Origin: Epiperipatus broadwayi
Lineage: Eukaryota; Onychophora; Udeonychophora; Euonychophora; Peripatidae
Direction of reading: 5' to 3'
Length of the DNA: 64,000 nucleotides
Assembly (NCBI GenBank): GCA_028023455.1
Contig: JAQFVV010013094.1
Location: 124,001 to 188,000 of the forward strand
Positions within the stretch are counted from its first letter, which is position 1. Each line of letters starts with the position of its first letter. The notes below the pieces were generated by a model. That model was not told where the DNA came from and ran no database searches. It saw nothing but the letters and a program-made list of their open reading frames with translations. Positions 11,295 through 23,284 of this stretch are shown here, piece after piece. The translations under genes were made by a program, and so were the position numbers.

Positions 11295-11620
11295 TGTACC
11301 GGTCGGTTTTGTCTGTTCTCCTAACAAGATCTAGCATCTAGGCAAAAGTACCTCGAGTCCAATCGTGTGCCAGATACATAAGTCAGGAACACTCATGAAC
11401 TCAGGAACACTCATGAACTCTGCCCTACTTGCCTATTTTCCAGATCTACCAACTTATGAGCAACAATCCCGATGATATCGATCTAATTTTAATTCTCTCC
11501 TCTGGCATCGCACATCGGAGATACAAAGAGACTCTAATTTAAGTTTAATGATGGAATAACTTAAGTTTAATGATGGAATAACTTAGGATGAACTATAATT
11601 TGAAAGCAATTAAAGATCGT
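11295..11620 (+). mobile_element. End of unclassified element related to 24992
   Basis: It starts TGTACCGGTCGGTTTTGTCT, alignable with TGTAACGGTCAGAATCGTCT at 24992, and both continue into TCTCNNTAACA and later GACTCTAA. GC content rises abruptly at the boundary. TG at the edge suggests an LTR-like terminus. Two tandem duplications lie inside: an 18-bp unit at 11383-11418 (TCAGGAACACTCATGAAC x2) and a 22-bp unit at 11539-11582. Confidence 0.45.
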
Positions 11621-13774
11621 GACCTTTCATATTAATTATTTATTAGCGGGAGCATAAATTATTAATCAAGATATTAATTTAAGTAAAAGAAAACACAATG
11701 ATTCTGAGATGTATAATATATATATTCAAGATTTATTACTTTAGCGAAATATATATATATATATATGTGTTATTATTTATTAATCATTGGCCTCATAAAT
11801 ATTATATGACATTTGGTCATAGAGAAATCACATTACATTTTATTGATACATTATGGAATTAGATTTTATAAATTATGTTGATTTATGGTTGCAGCTATGC
11901 CAATAATCGATAACTATAACAATGGATGAATGACTTAGCACTATTAGGAAACATACTTTTCAGGTACCATTCCACCCCCAGAAGGAACAAAACAAGCATT
12001 TAAACGATTTAATGAACAATTATTTTAGGATGAAGCATTAAATTCATACAAAATACATTTTATTAATATTCAGTTTATGGAGTGATAATGTGTGTGGGAT
12101 AGCTAGCGAATATATTTATAATAACATTGTCGCAAAGATACGCATTTTAAAATAGTGGAAATAGCTTTGTTTAGCAAAATCACAACATTACGGCTTATGG
12201 ATATTCATGGGTTTATTAGAAATATAAAAGGCGATGCGTGCATGGCAGCGTATTTATGTGATCCAGTCATGGATCCTAGCAGGTGCTTCATAGAATTCAT
12301 TTGGAGAAAAGACCGATATAACTTTGCAGATGTTGGCAGGATTGGTTCATGAATGAAGAGTGATTGGCTATACATTTATTGGTCTGGATTTTCCAGAGCG
12401 ATCCCCATATAAAGCATGCACATACAAACAAATAAGTCCCCAGGTGGGTTAAGAGCCTGGTTCTTGGAATTTTGAGATAAATGCTAGGGTTCGACTTTGT
12501 GATACCTCCAGATAAAAGAAGCACGAATATATATAAGAATGAGGGTACCTATATGCACGCAATGCTTGGGATAAAATATAGCTTTAAAGACTTTAATTAA
12601 TTAATGCCCATACATTATGGAACATCCTGCGTAATGGTATGATCTAATTGCTAAACAGACATGGGTTATTTAAATTACTGAAATTATATATTTCTTAAGA
12701 TCTAAAAGATTCCCCTTTCCCTTTACTTAACTTTATTTATAACTTCGTACACCGTGTAATAAGTACAAATTTTGGTTAATAAATGCCATTATTAAAATAA
12801 ATATGTTTACATAGAAACGAATGGGGTGGTAGTAATGGCTTGGATAATAAGTAGATTTTACTTATATAGAATACATTTAAATTTATGATTAGTGCATTAT
12901 TATTTAAAAAGAAATTTTTTTTTAGAAAAACAGATGTTGATCTGTTTTTCGACAACAATCTTATAAGATAATGAATTTGTTTTCCCAAACTTGCGAGCAT
13001 CTGCATAAGTCATATAAGACTTGTTTTTAATTAAGCTAAGTTTAATCATCCCATAAGTGGTGGGAAGAAAATAAAAGAAATCTATTACATGCTAGCGAGT
13101 TTGAGATATTGGCACATATAAAACACAAATATATAATAATAAAATAAAAGATTATTGCCGCATGAAAAATAAAATAACATATTAAATAGAGGCTCAATGA
13201 TAGTGGAAGTTAAGTTATATAGAGTTATAATTACTTAGAAATACATAATCACAAATATTTTACATGAGATTACATAGTAGAGTGTTAGGATTATTATTAT
13301 TATAGAAGGCTGAGGTTAAGAGAGTCTTATAGTGGCTAGAGTTCCTTTACCTTTTCATCGATAGTGGCGGTCCTTGATGCTTTTAATGTTCATCAGAGTT
13401 AGCATACCAGATCTAGATTTTGGAAGCAGGCACAACAGGTAGCATTTTATTTATTTAATCTGTAGTCATTGGAAAGTTCATAGGTATGGGATCCAGAGCT
13501 TTTATCACGGGAACGAGCATGTTGGAACAGAGGGGAAGGTGAACTTTCCCCTACTCCTGCACATTGAATTAAAATTTAAACCAGCGTGGATTAGGTTTAC
13601 CATGATTATTTTATGGTTGTCTCCCTCCTTTTGGATTCAAATCCAACAGTATTTATATCCTTTTTCTGATGATGTAGTTAAGCACTTAGCTGCTGGACTT
13701 GAGGCAATTTAAGCACTTAGCAGAATTGAAATCTGCTGACCGGATATCTCTTTTGTTTGGTAAGTTTTTGGAAA
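11621..13774. other. Mixed spacer, perhaps interior of the 11295 element
   Basis: Contains more CpG and fewer homopolymers than most of the window, for example 12230-12330, 13340-13400 and 13480-13560. No ORF longer than about 75 codons exists and no protein motif was recognised on either strand. The right boundary of the element beginning at 11295 could not be fixed. Confidence 0.4.
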
Positions 13775-13977
13775 CAATGCAATCCTGTTATAAGTTTCTC
13801 GAACGATTGTTTTAAAATAGTCTTATGATTTTAAAACAAGCTGGAGTGGATAAAATTTCCACTATTGGATTTTTACTTTACTATTACAAATTGTAACCTT
13901 TTAATTCTGACAAATGGGCTTTTCCGGTTAATTGTTTTCAGTTGTGTTCGAGAAACCTCTTAAAAGAATTGCATCAT
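13775..13977. repeat. Inverted repeat, arms about 30 bp
   Basis: AATGCAATCC..AAGTTTCTCGAAC (13775-13804) pairs imperfectly with GTTCGAGAAACCTC..AATTGCATC (13946-13977) across about 140 bp. It may be a MITE remnant. Confidence 0.5.
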
Positions 13978-14218
13978 TTTCTGACCGCTAAAATTAAATA
14001 ATAAATTATATATATATGAATTTTCAATATACATTAATAATATAACTTTATTTATAAGATTTATAAGCAATCTCCCAACACTGAAAATATATATATATCC
14101 ATTATGCACACATACACATTAAAATAACATTAAATATTTATTTATTAAACCTATTTGCATTAAGATATATATCTACATCATCACATGATCACCATCTCAT
14201 ACTAGCACATAATTGTTG

Positions 14219-14368
14219 TAAACAAAAGCAAAACTCTCCATACTAGTCTGGGGATATTGGATGAGTAGGCACTAGATAGGGATTTTATGCACAAGCCTTC
14301 TGGCATCTATTGATTACTCTGGTAAGCACAGGGTGGCACTACTGTATGGAGAGTTTTGCTTTTGTTTA
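14219..14368. mobile_element. FB2-family MITE, 150 bp, perfect 24-bp TIRs
   Basis: The left end TAAACAAAAGCAAAACTCTC plus CATA (14219-14242) is the exact reverse complement of 14345-14368. The interior retains GGGGATATTGGATGAG, GGATTTTATGCACAAGCC and AGCACAGGGTGGC from the larger FB2 element but lacks the rest, so this is an internally deleted derivative. The flank ATCACATGATCACCATCTC also occurs next to other FB2 copies. Confidence 0.88.
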
Positions 14369-14439
14369 TATATACATCAGTTATTTCAAATGGTTAAGCA
14401 GAGGAAAAATATGTATTAGTAAATATGTATACGTGCGTA

Positions 14440-14535
14440 AGGATGGGGTTTAAATATGGTTTGGTGGTAGGAGATTGTAAGTGGGCTGTGAAGCTCGATC
14501 TTCTGAGCATCAGATCGACTGCTTCAATATATATA
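14440..14535 (+). repeat. Short dispersed repeat, related to 29610
   Basis: The layout TAAGGATGGGGTTTA, then GGTAGGAGAT, then a short hairpin CGATCTTCTGAGCATCAGATCG, then CTGCTTCAATATAT parallels 29610-29725 (GAAGATCTGCAAAGCAGACC, CTGTTTCAATATAT). It is probably an unnamed repeat. Confidence 0.45.
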
Positions 14536-14705
14536 TAATTTTTAACATTCTTCTAAATGAGAGAAATCAGAACATGACAATTGTTTTATGGATATTGATG
14601 TTCTTCACATTAAATATATATATATGACATTTAATATTTTTACATTTATATGATGTAACATATAACAATGATGTTTTCCTGAAGGTCTGTGATGATGGTA
14701 TTCTA

Positions 14706-15032
14706 GTTGTATTTTTATATTGGCCTATTTCCATCACCTAATATATATATATATGTGTGTGTATTGAATGTCTTTAGAAAAATTTAACTATTTAAATATT
14801 CCAAATACATTCAACTGTTAGTAATAGCACTGGTCAGGTCAACAACACCTGAAGAAGAGGGCAGACTAATACTTCTCGAAACGTTGTGCATATATTAACC
14901 TGTTTGAAGTGCTATTACTAACAGTTGAATGTATTTGGAATATTTAAATAAAGTTAAATTTTTCTAAAGACATTCAATGCACACACACATATATATATTA
15001 GATGATGGAAATATTCCAATACAAATATAACA
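14706..15032. mobile_element. Palindromic S2 SINE pair
   Basis: Left arm 14706-14830 and right arm 14909-15032 are inverted copies of the S2 tail (CATTCAACTGTTAGTAATAG, TTTAAATATTCCAAATA). The 78-bp centre holds CCTGAAGAAGAGGGCAGAC and CTTCTCGAAACGTTGTGCA, the S2 core, in plus orientation. The tRNA head is absent. The structure would result from one SINE landing head to head beside another, or from an inverted duplication. Confidence 0.8.
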
Positions 15033-15724
15033 GTGATGAATGATATTTCACCAAAACATCAGGAAGTTAAACAAAATGATACATGATTTAATCCTAATAA
15101 GACTATATATGATAGGTATTTGGAAGTTTAAACTTATAATCATAGAAGTTGATAGATAGTTAATCTACTGTATACTATTTTATATATATATATATTTATG
15201 CATGCCTTTATGCTGGAATGCATTTTTTTAATAAAAAGAATGAAGCCATATTTTATATATTAAACAGACATTTCTATAAAAATTTATTAACATTGATTTT
15301 TATTGATTGTATTCTTTTATTATGAATTTATTTAAAATATTTTTAAGCAAATTAAATTAAATTGTATAATTTCAAACAAAATGCTAAAAATAATAATGTT
15401 TAAACCAATCATTTTCTACAAAATCATTTAAAATATTTTCAAGGAATAAATATTAATACTGTTTTAAAAAAGTAACATTATAAATATTGCAATGATTTAT
15501 ACTCTAGAGGCCAATTCTTACAAAATATTAGACTACTGATAAAAAAAATTCTAAAAAAATCAAGACATTTTTAAAAAGTAGAAATTCTTTTAAAATTTTT
15601 ACTTTTATTTGTATTGTTATTTTATAGGAAGAATAAATATTTAAAGTCATAATTTGATTTAAATTTTAGTTATTTTAAAACCATTTCATTTGTTATTTGA
15701 ATAAAATTATTATTATTTTTTTAA
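15033..15724. other. AT-rich spacer, nothing recognised
   Basis: Extremely AT-rich with no detected motif. Confidence 0.45.
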
Positions 15725-15808
15725 TGTGTCAAAGCATAGGCAGGAAGCGAACCCCGGTACAACTGCTTGTAAGGCAGCTGTGCTAATCACTCGGCCACCA
15801 AACGCTTG
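15725..15808 (-). mobile_element. tRNA-derived SINE, family S1
   Basis: Read on the minus strand it begins CAAGCG, has A-box GTGGCCGAGTGATTAGCAC, then GCCTTACAAGCAGTTG, and B-box GGGTTCGCTTCC, and ends GCTTTGACACAT. This matches four other S1 copies. The A box resembles class II (Leu/Ser-like) tRNAs. It is not a tRNA gene, since stems are broken and a constant GCTTTGACACAT tail follows. Confidence 0.85.
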
Positions 15809-15996
15809 ACTTAATTTATTTCTAAACTATGATTTTTTTGACTCTGAAATAATTCTTTTTTTTTTCTTTACAAAACTTTAATAAAAAGTTTGCTTAGAAT
15901 TTCCAAAAGCTTTTAAATAGTTTTGTACAAAACATAAACATCTTCAACACTCACAAAGAAAAAGGCACAATACTATTATATAAAAAACTCATTTCT

Positions 15997-16100
15997 GTCA
16001 AGCGTTGGTGGCCGAGTGGTCAGCACAGCCGCTTTACAAAGCAGTTGTCCTGGGTTTGCAGGTTCGCTTCCCGGCCGATGCTTTGACACATGAAAAAAAA
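15997..16100 (+). mobile_element. tRNA-derived SINE, family S1, with target duplication
   Basis: CAAGCGTTGGTGGCCGAGTG and the following GTCAGCACAGCC form the head and A box. B-box GGTTCGCTTCC and the tail GATGCTTTGACACATG plus poly-A follow. It is flanked by AAAACTCATTTCT at 15984-15996 and 16101-16113, a 13-bp target-site duplication, as expected for LINE-mediated insertion. It lies 190 bp from an opposite-strand copy at 15725. Confidence 0.92.
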
Positions 16101-16337
16101 AAAACTCATTTCTTGTTAAAGCAAATGGAACACCTATTTTGACGATTTTTTTTATTATTATTTAATATTATTGTGTCATTCTTTTTATTAATTTATTATA
16201 AGAAAATGGATTTCTATCTATATAATATAAAAGCATTAGAAAAATTCCATTTAAAGATGCTTTAAAAAATTTTTAAAAATGCAATGGCAAGCAAGATCAT
16301 AAAACAAATCAATGTTTTTAAATTTACTATAAAGTCT

Positions 16338-16482
16338 ATAGGGTATTTTGAACTCAGACTTTCACATGACCCTCAACTCTCCACACTACCTCGTACTACT
16401 GATACACTTGACCACATAGTAGTATGAGATAGTGTGAAAGAATTGAGGGTCGTGTGAAAATCTGAGCTCAAAATACCCTATA
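16338..16482. mobile_element. FB1 hairpin, centre-deleted copy
   Basis: Left ATAGGGTATTTTGAACTCAG and onwards to 16403 pairs with 16418-16482, ending CTGAGCTCAAAATACCCTAT. Nearly the whole 145 bp folds into one stem with a loop of about 15 bp. The element consists only of the two FB1 termini, and the central region seen in the 22066 copy is missing. Confidence 0.9.
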
Positions 16483-16561
16483 TTACATTGTTTGTACAGG
16501 TATATATATATATATAGCCTGTATGTTAGATATTATTAAGTCTACTGTAAAGTAACATCTT

Positions 16562-16756
16562 TGTTGGATTGGACACATGAACCAAATGATCAACATAAGA
16601 CTTTCTAAAAAGGTGTTTAATGATAAACATGAGCATAGTTTTCATGGAATTGGAAGATTCCATTATAAAGATTATCATAAAGATATTCTAAGGAAATGCA
16701 ATGTTGTCTTCATTGGGAAGATATGGAAGAGGATAGAATATATTGGAAAGCTATAA
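16562..16756 (+). pseudogene. Non-LTR retrotransposon C-terminal relic
   Basis: One frame reads CWIGHMNQM, then RLSKKVFNDKHEHSFHGIGR, then FHYKDYHKDILRKCNV and IWKRIEYIGKL before a stop. This matches the common LINE C-terminus pattern W-x-GH-V/M-x-RM, RLPKK-V/I-F, GGQRKRYKDTLK, W-x-x-x-A-x-DR-x-x-W. Other parts of the LINE are not adjacent, so it is a fragment, inferred dead. Confidence 0.65.
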
Positions 16757-17130
16757 TTAAACTATAGTGTTGAAATTTTTCAGAAATGTTTGCTTCAGAA
16801 GGAATTAAACACAGCATTGTTATATATATATAAACTGAATAAAGACATTGTGTAACAGAATACTAGACCAGTGAGTACTATATGTGGATTTATTTGTGTT
16901 TTGCAATTTGATTGCTATAATTATTACAGAATTCATCCCTATTGTATTATTATTTTAATAATTGAAATACAGGCTTATTATATACCTATATCAATATATC
17001 AGTAATAATTTGAGAGGTTGCCAAACTCTCGCATGCACCTACTGTTGCTTCTCAGATAGTCAATCAGCTGTTAAGACAGCAGTCTGAAGCACGATCAAGC
17101 TGCAACACATGACAGAGTTTTTGATAGGAA

Positions 17131-17213
17131 AAGGATGGTCCCACTCTCTTCTCTACTTAACTTTATATATATATAAGCCAGTCTTAAGCATCTTGGCTTG
17201 AAAGTGTGAAGCT
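17131..17213 (+). repeat. Dispersed repeat, inverted relative to 48042
   Basis: GGATGGTCCCACTC..ATATATATAAGCCAGTCTTAAGC..GAAAGTGTGAAGCT aligns with the reverse complement of 48042-48128. The identity of this family is unknown. Confidence 0.5.
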
Positions 17214-17390
17214 ATAAATATATTCATATATTACTCACCGAGTCTTAATTTACGATAGTACAGCCAAAACCTTAAGTTTACTATGCCATAGTTTTCTAGA
17301 TGTTAATATAAGTTATCAGCAATGTATGTAAATAACATTATTGTATAAATCGCATATTGATGTTGAATCTATATCAATATATGTAATATA

Positions 17391-17609
17391 TAGGGTATAT
17401 GAGCACAGACTTTCACAACTCTATCTCATAAGGCTGATACACTTGATTGCATATATGTGTAGAGATGATAATCTGGACTAACTGATGATGAAATATGTGT
17501 ATTGGTGATTATTTATCTTTTCAACATATATGTATTCAAGTGTATCAGTGTTATGAGCTAGAGTAGAGAGTGGTGGGTCATGTGAAAGTCTGTGCTCATA
17601 TACCCTATA
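17391..17609. mobile_element. FB1 element, subfamily with GAGCAC ends
   Basis: The ends TAGGGTATATGAGCACAGAC and GTCTGTGCTCATATACCCTA are exact reverse complements. The interior has GATAATCTGGACTAACTGATGATGAA and TTGGTGATTATTTATC in one orientation only. TA repeats flank both sides. Confidence 0.88.
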
Positions 17610-17723
17610 TATTACTATTATTTTAGTTTTTTTTTAATTCTTGTAAGTAAAAAAAAACCATATTCTTTGCAAGTGGCTACTGCTGACAATTATCTTAAGG
17701 TGATTTTTTTTTAAAAAACTTAT

Positions 17724-18104
17724 TTTTTTAAAAAAAATCTTAACTTATCCTTTATTTCAATTAATTATTTTCATTTTAAATTATATTTTATCAACTATAA
17801 CTTAAATAGTAAGTCATTTTATATTTTTTAAAATATTTTATTATCATTTAAATATTTTTATTTCCAATAGTCAAATAATTACGATCAATACAATTGATCA
17901 TAATTATTTGACTATTGAAAATAAAAATATTTAAATGATAATATATTTTAAAAATTATAATTGGAAATAAAAATATTTAAATGATAATATAATATTTTAA
18001 AAATTATAAAATGACTTACTATTTAAGTTATAGTTGATAAAATATAATTTAAAATGAAAATAATTAATTGAAATAAAGAATAAGTTAAGATTTTAAAAAA
18101 AAAT
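17724..18104. repeat. Long AT palindrome, about 380 bp
   Basis: The left arm (17724-17890) is complementary to the right arm (17893-18104) around a centre near ACAATTGATC at 17890. The right arm carries an extra 46-bp direct duplication (17917-17960 repeated at 17962-18008: AAATAAAAATATTTAAATGA and onward), so it is longer. No TIR family match is evident elsewhere in the window. Confidence 0.9.
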
Positions 18105-19519
18105 TAATGCTTTACTTCGGTAAATAAATATCACTTGGTATAAATAATATTTATAGTGTTATACTATACTCATTATTTAAATTATGCAAAATTGAAAAAT
18201 AAACAAATACAGCAAACACCTCTATCTTTACTCTTAGCTAAAAAGAAAATGAATGTCATTAATTGGGAAAGGGGAAAAAACAGACCAAGTAATAAAATAG
18301 AATTCAACAACATCAAAGACGCACATAAAAGCCTCATCTAAACCTATATACACATAGTAGTTGTTAAAAACTGCATTAGTCAAAAATAGAACAATAAACT
18401 TATTACAATGATTAGCATTTATTCAGTGAACAAACACAGCTCTCCTATTAAAGGTTTTAAACAATTTGTTCAGCAAGAAATCCTGGAAGCTTCAAAATGT
18501 GCTCTGAAAAGATTATTAGCCTCAAACCAGTCAACAAGTCTGTATTTTCTTAATGTTCTAAGCATTATTTAAACCTTTCAAACAACACAATAAAAAATCA
18601 TATGAAATCCCAAAACTTAAAGTAAATAATTAGAAGAAATTACATTATAAAAAATCTCAAATGCAAATAAGCCATTAAATAATAAAAAATATTTACAATT
18701 TTCGCTTTTATTTTTTATTTCTGGTGCTAGTCTATTTGTTTTAATATTCTAATCAATTTTAGAACTTCCTTCTTATTTTTTTTTTTTTTACTATTGCACT
18801 ATATATGAATACCATTATTGATTGCTAATAACATCAAATGTTCTAAGCTGGTTTGCAGCAATATATATAGTGCTTACAATAGATCCTGTCCTCAGAAATA
18901 GAACGAAAAAGCAATAACAAATCAATAAATATTTGTATAAAAATATTGGTTTAATAATTTGTTAATTAAATGAAAGTTTATGAATTTGCCTTTTATATCT
19001 CCATTATTTGTTTTAAATTTTGATAACAAATTTATTTAAAACATGTAAATCATCTGAATTATTAAGATTTTTGTGATTAGTAAAATGAGATTTACTCTAT
19101 TCAAATAAAGTGATTTTTCTGCACTTTCCTCACTCTCTGTATTATGTATACTTTTCTCACATACATATACTGATATATATATATAAGTAAAAACTTATGG
19201 CTGAAATAATTATAATAAATTAAGCCTTAATGTCTAAACAACTTAAGGCTAAAGTAATGTAGAAAAATTTCGCAAGTGTTGTACAAGATCTGTAGCAGTT
19301 AGCAAAAGAGGAATCCTCCTTTGCTAGGCAAAATGGTTTAGATTTTAGCACTTGCCGATATTTACACATTAGCATTATGACAAATGTGTATGTTAAAGTT
19401 CTCTATTTAAGTATATATGGAAACAATAAGAAATATACAATTTATCTAAAGAAAATATATAAATAAATAAAACACAAGTAAACTAGAGACTATTCAATAC
19501 TGAATAATATTTCAGTAAT
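18105..19519. other. AT-rich spacer, nothing recognised
   Basis: Short reading frames only, with no shared repeat or tRNA-like box. Confidence 0.45.
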
Positions 19520-20527
19520 GTAATTTTCACTGCATCACTCTCATACAAGGTAGGGACTGGTTTTTATCCACTTTCGACACTTTGTGAATGACTAATAAAA
19601 ATTATTAAAATACAAGTAATTGCTATTATATTTATATATTGAGATGGTTATATGTCTCATGGCATACAACAACATAGTATCATGTGTGCATGTATATATA
19701 TAAAATTAAAAAATAGAAATAAATATAATTTTTTTTTGGTAAATATTTTCTACATTACACTTGAATAACAGTTAAGGATTAAATAATTTTGAATTTAAAA
19801 AAATTATTATAAATTAAACATTTAAAAAAGGTCTAATTAATATTTTATAAATTTTGATTTTGAAATTAAAACAAGCATGTTTTTATGTTACAATAGATAT
19901 ACTGGTAATTGTAAAATTCCATTTTGATTAAAGAAATTTTTTAAACTAAATCTTGTATGACATATTTTGATAAAAATCCTACAAAGTAGTTTTGAAAGAA
20001 TTAAGGTGAATTGAAAAGAATCATTAACTTTTTCCTATCAAGATAAAGAAAACTTACTTTTAATTACTGTGTTTTTTTAATTCCATACTGACTATAAAAA
20101 GGTTGAAAAAAGATTAGAGAGGATTTTTAGTTTTATAGAATATGACAGGATGATTACTATGAAAATATAACTGAAGGTGCATAGGACAAATCAGCTGCTG
20201 TTTTTAATGTCACAATCATAGAGTTTGGAAGGTGCTTGATATTGTACTGAAACGTCAGCATTTAGCTTTTTCACTATACGGAATATCCTGCAAATAGTAA
20301 TAATATGACATATACATATATATTGAACAATGAAAAAGATATATTTAAGAGATTGTGGTCTGATCCAACTGATGAGTGCTTCTGCATAAAATGTGCATCT
20401 TGGGAATCATAGATATTTTTCACATGTATTTATTTGGTCATGTGTTTATGTTTACATCTTCCACAAAGTGTTAAAAATGGATAAAAACCTGTCCCTACTT
20501 TGCATGATAGTGATATAGTCAAAATCA
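19520..20527. mobile_element. About 1-kb element with 68-bp inverted ends
   Basis: The left end (19520-19587, TCTCATACAAGGTAGGGACT, GGTTTTTATCCACTTTCG) pairs with the right end (20462-20527, GGATAAAAACCTGTCCCTAC). An FB1-like block (CAACTGATGAGTGCTTCTGC) lies at 20370. The middle contains GGAAGGTGCTTGATATTGTA followed by CTGAAACGTCAGC. No transposase was seen. It may be an FB1 relative enlarged by insertion. Confidence 0.65.
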
Positions 20528-20539
20528 CACTTCAGAAAT

Positions 20540-21810
20540 ATAATTCCAACTTTCTCTTCTTATTGGAAGAATAATGTTCCTTCTATTATACTTACAAAAC
20601 TTTTATTTTCTTCTATTGCTTTTCTTGTCAATTCACAATTATATTTTCTTATATCATTATTAACTCTTTTTGATATCTTTTTATAAAACTCTAAATATGC
20701 AATTTTGTTTAATAGGTCATTAAAATATCACATTTTTTTTCTTACATTGTTTTATCTTAACAAAAAATTTACTGATAAATTGTTGCTTTTTTATGCTAAT
20801 TTTTTTTTTATATTCTTAATAGCTATTAGTTATCTTGTGACATCATTCAGTTCTTAATCATTTTCAAAATCTATTAATATTTTTAAATGATTTGCAAATT
20901 CAAATTCATTCAAATAATTTTGAATGTTAAGACTATCAATTGGTAAATTGTTTTTTTATATTATTTTTTCTCTCTAGTTTTGCATTAACCCATATCCTAT
21001 GATCTCATTCATTCATCAATGATCAATTTCTCCATCGAATCTATTAATAATATTACTGTTTTGAAATATGTATTTTTTTAAGCTAAAATATAATTCAAAC
21101 CTGCTAATCCATAACTTGGATGTTTACATGTTCATATCCATTTAGCACATTTCCAAAGAAAAAAATTATCATATGCAATTTTTCTTTTTGTGCGAGTTCC
21201 CCAATTCTATGTTCTGTCTCACTTCTATCACCAAGAAAAAAATTAGCCACATCACTTTTATCTTAACAATAAATTTTCCTACTCTAGTTTTAAAGATTCT
21301 GTGACAACTTTAAAATATTATTTCTTGTGATTAAAAGCATTTGTATATCTATACAGAAAATCTCTATTTTTTCATCAAATTAGGGCATAAACCTGAATCT
21401 TTTGTATTTGGTATGCTTCTAATATGTGTATCTTTATAATAAATTACATATCCACATTTTAAATCAATTGTCTCTTCACTCTTTCTATCAAGTTCACAAA
21501 ATCCTACATTCTTTCATTTAATGTTAGATAGCACTTCTTCAAATTCATGCAATTTTCCTTTACTTAAAACCTATCTGTAGTTTTAAGTATTTAAATAAAA
21601 GGTCATTATTGAATGGCAATATGGATTCATAATTAAGGAATTTTTAGCACTCAGTGCCTTCAGATATCATTGAAGTCTTTAAGCACCAACTACTGTATTG
21701 TCTGCAAACTTTAGAGCCTCTAGGGAAAAAGGATTATAATTTAGTTTTGTCTGTCATGATTATAAATATATAAAATTTTATTCACACCCCCATTTGTTTT
21801 ACTTCTAAGA
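20540..21810 (-). pseudogene. RTE-type LINE endonuclease region, heavily decayed
   Basis: Forward landmarks such as TAGTTTTGCATTAACCCATA (20978), TTAGGGCATAAACCTGAATC (21381) and TTTTGTCTGTCATGATTATA (21745) align in order with the minus-strand RTE copy at 34035-36990. There the equivalent bases encode the apurinic-endonuclease-like domain. Here all frames are broken. Only the 5' portion of the LINE is represented, and the RT segment is not present. Confidence 0.7.
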
Positions 21811-22065
21811 AAACCCAACTGATATTTCACTTAAGAAAGTTAATTGACAAGAAAGATAATTGTGTTTCTTAATTTTAAGCCCAAATGTAAAAAGTCAATA
21901 AATTTAACATGTTGGTAAGAAGGTCTTCCATTTTAGTTTACTATATGAATTTCAAATAAACACTGCAATGACAAGAATGTATAGATTGGACATAGGTATT
22001 TTCCATGTTTAGTTTCTATAAGGCCTTAAAGAGAAATCACAGCCTATATATATATATATATTTAT

Positions 22066-22581
22066 AAGGGATTTGAACTCAAACATTCAAATTCCCTACA
22101 TCTATTCAATTTATCTTATACAATTGATACACTTGTACATGTGAAAAAAATAATGATCTCCAATATACATATTTTGTGCAGAACGAGCACTCATCAGTTG
22201 GTCCAGATCACCATCTCCCACACATATATAAAATCAGTGCTCAGTTTATATTAAGATAGTAAATCTTTAAACTTTAATGGACAAGTTTCAATCTTCTCCA
22301 TCCATTTCATTGAAAATCCAAGGATGGACTGCTTAAAGCCCTTGTTAATACCAAAATTATTGTCATACCCATGTTGATCTTGGGTCAATGTGACCCCTCA
22401 CACATAAGACCATAATATGTCCATTTAATTATACAGAAGAGAGGATGGGCAAAATACAGGCTGAATATGTAATATATATATATTGTCTATAATAAACTTA
22501 ATGCAATTATAAGAGTCATGTGTATCAGTTGTATAAAATATGGATGTAGGGAGCTTGAATGTTCAAGTTCAAGTCCCTTAC
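22066..22581. mobile_element. FB1 element, full-length 516-bp copy
   Basis: The outer inverted repeats run from AAGGGATTTGAACTC (22066) and to AAGTCCCTTA (22580), with about 70 bp of pairing. Inside come GATACACTTG, GATCTCCAATATACATATTT, GCACTCATCAGTTGGTCCAG, TTAATGGACAAGTTTCAATC, TCATTGAAAATCC, then a segment with CATGTTGATCTTGGGTCAA and GACCCCTCACAC found also beside the 37690 and 52015 copies. This is the best template for the complete family. It is non-coding. Confidence 0.85.
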
Positions 22582-23284
22582 AATTACATTAAGTTTAGTA
22601 TAGACAATATACACATACTTAAATATTATATATTAAAATAAGTGTAAACAACAGTCTTATTATAAAGTTATTGTTATAAAAGTATTATAATCATAAATTT
22701 TATTTTATAATAAATAGTTGATTTATTAAGTGCACATTTTTATAATTCTCTAGGATTGTAATGACAAACTAGAGGTTCATTTCTTCTTTTCTTAAAAGTA
22801 ATCACATTACAAACACATTTTTTGTTTTACAAGTAGTACATCATTGATACTAATCTAAAAAATTATCATGGGATTTTTAGCTTACATCTAAAACTAATTA
22901 AATGCCATATGCAGATTAATATTGTATTGGCAGCTGAGTTGATCAATTAGAAAAATTCTGAACTTGCTTAAGAAATTGTCAATATTAGAAAACTCTAACT
23001 TAAACTACAAATCATGTCATGGTAATGATAGGCTATGCACTACACAGTAAAACTTTCTTTTAAAGAATATTTCATTTAATTGAAATGTTAAATTTAAAAG
23101 ATCAGGGAATATTATATTGATTTAAAAAAAAAAAAGAATGAAAGAGTGAATTTTAGATTATTGTTAAAATTACAATTATTATTAGTTAATTCCCATCATT
23201 TCAAAGTAAAATCTAACAAATAACAAACAAAAATAATATTTTTTTTTACACGAGATATAAAAGAAACATACTTAACACTATATG
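22582..23284. other. AT-rich spacer, nothing recognised
   Basis: No signature was seen. Confidence 0.45.

Noticed and set aside
15997-16100. Genuine tRNA gene
   Set aside because: It has A and B boxes but no consistent acceptor stem, is followed by a constant tail and poly-A, and has target duplications. These mark a SINE.
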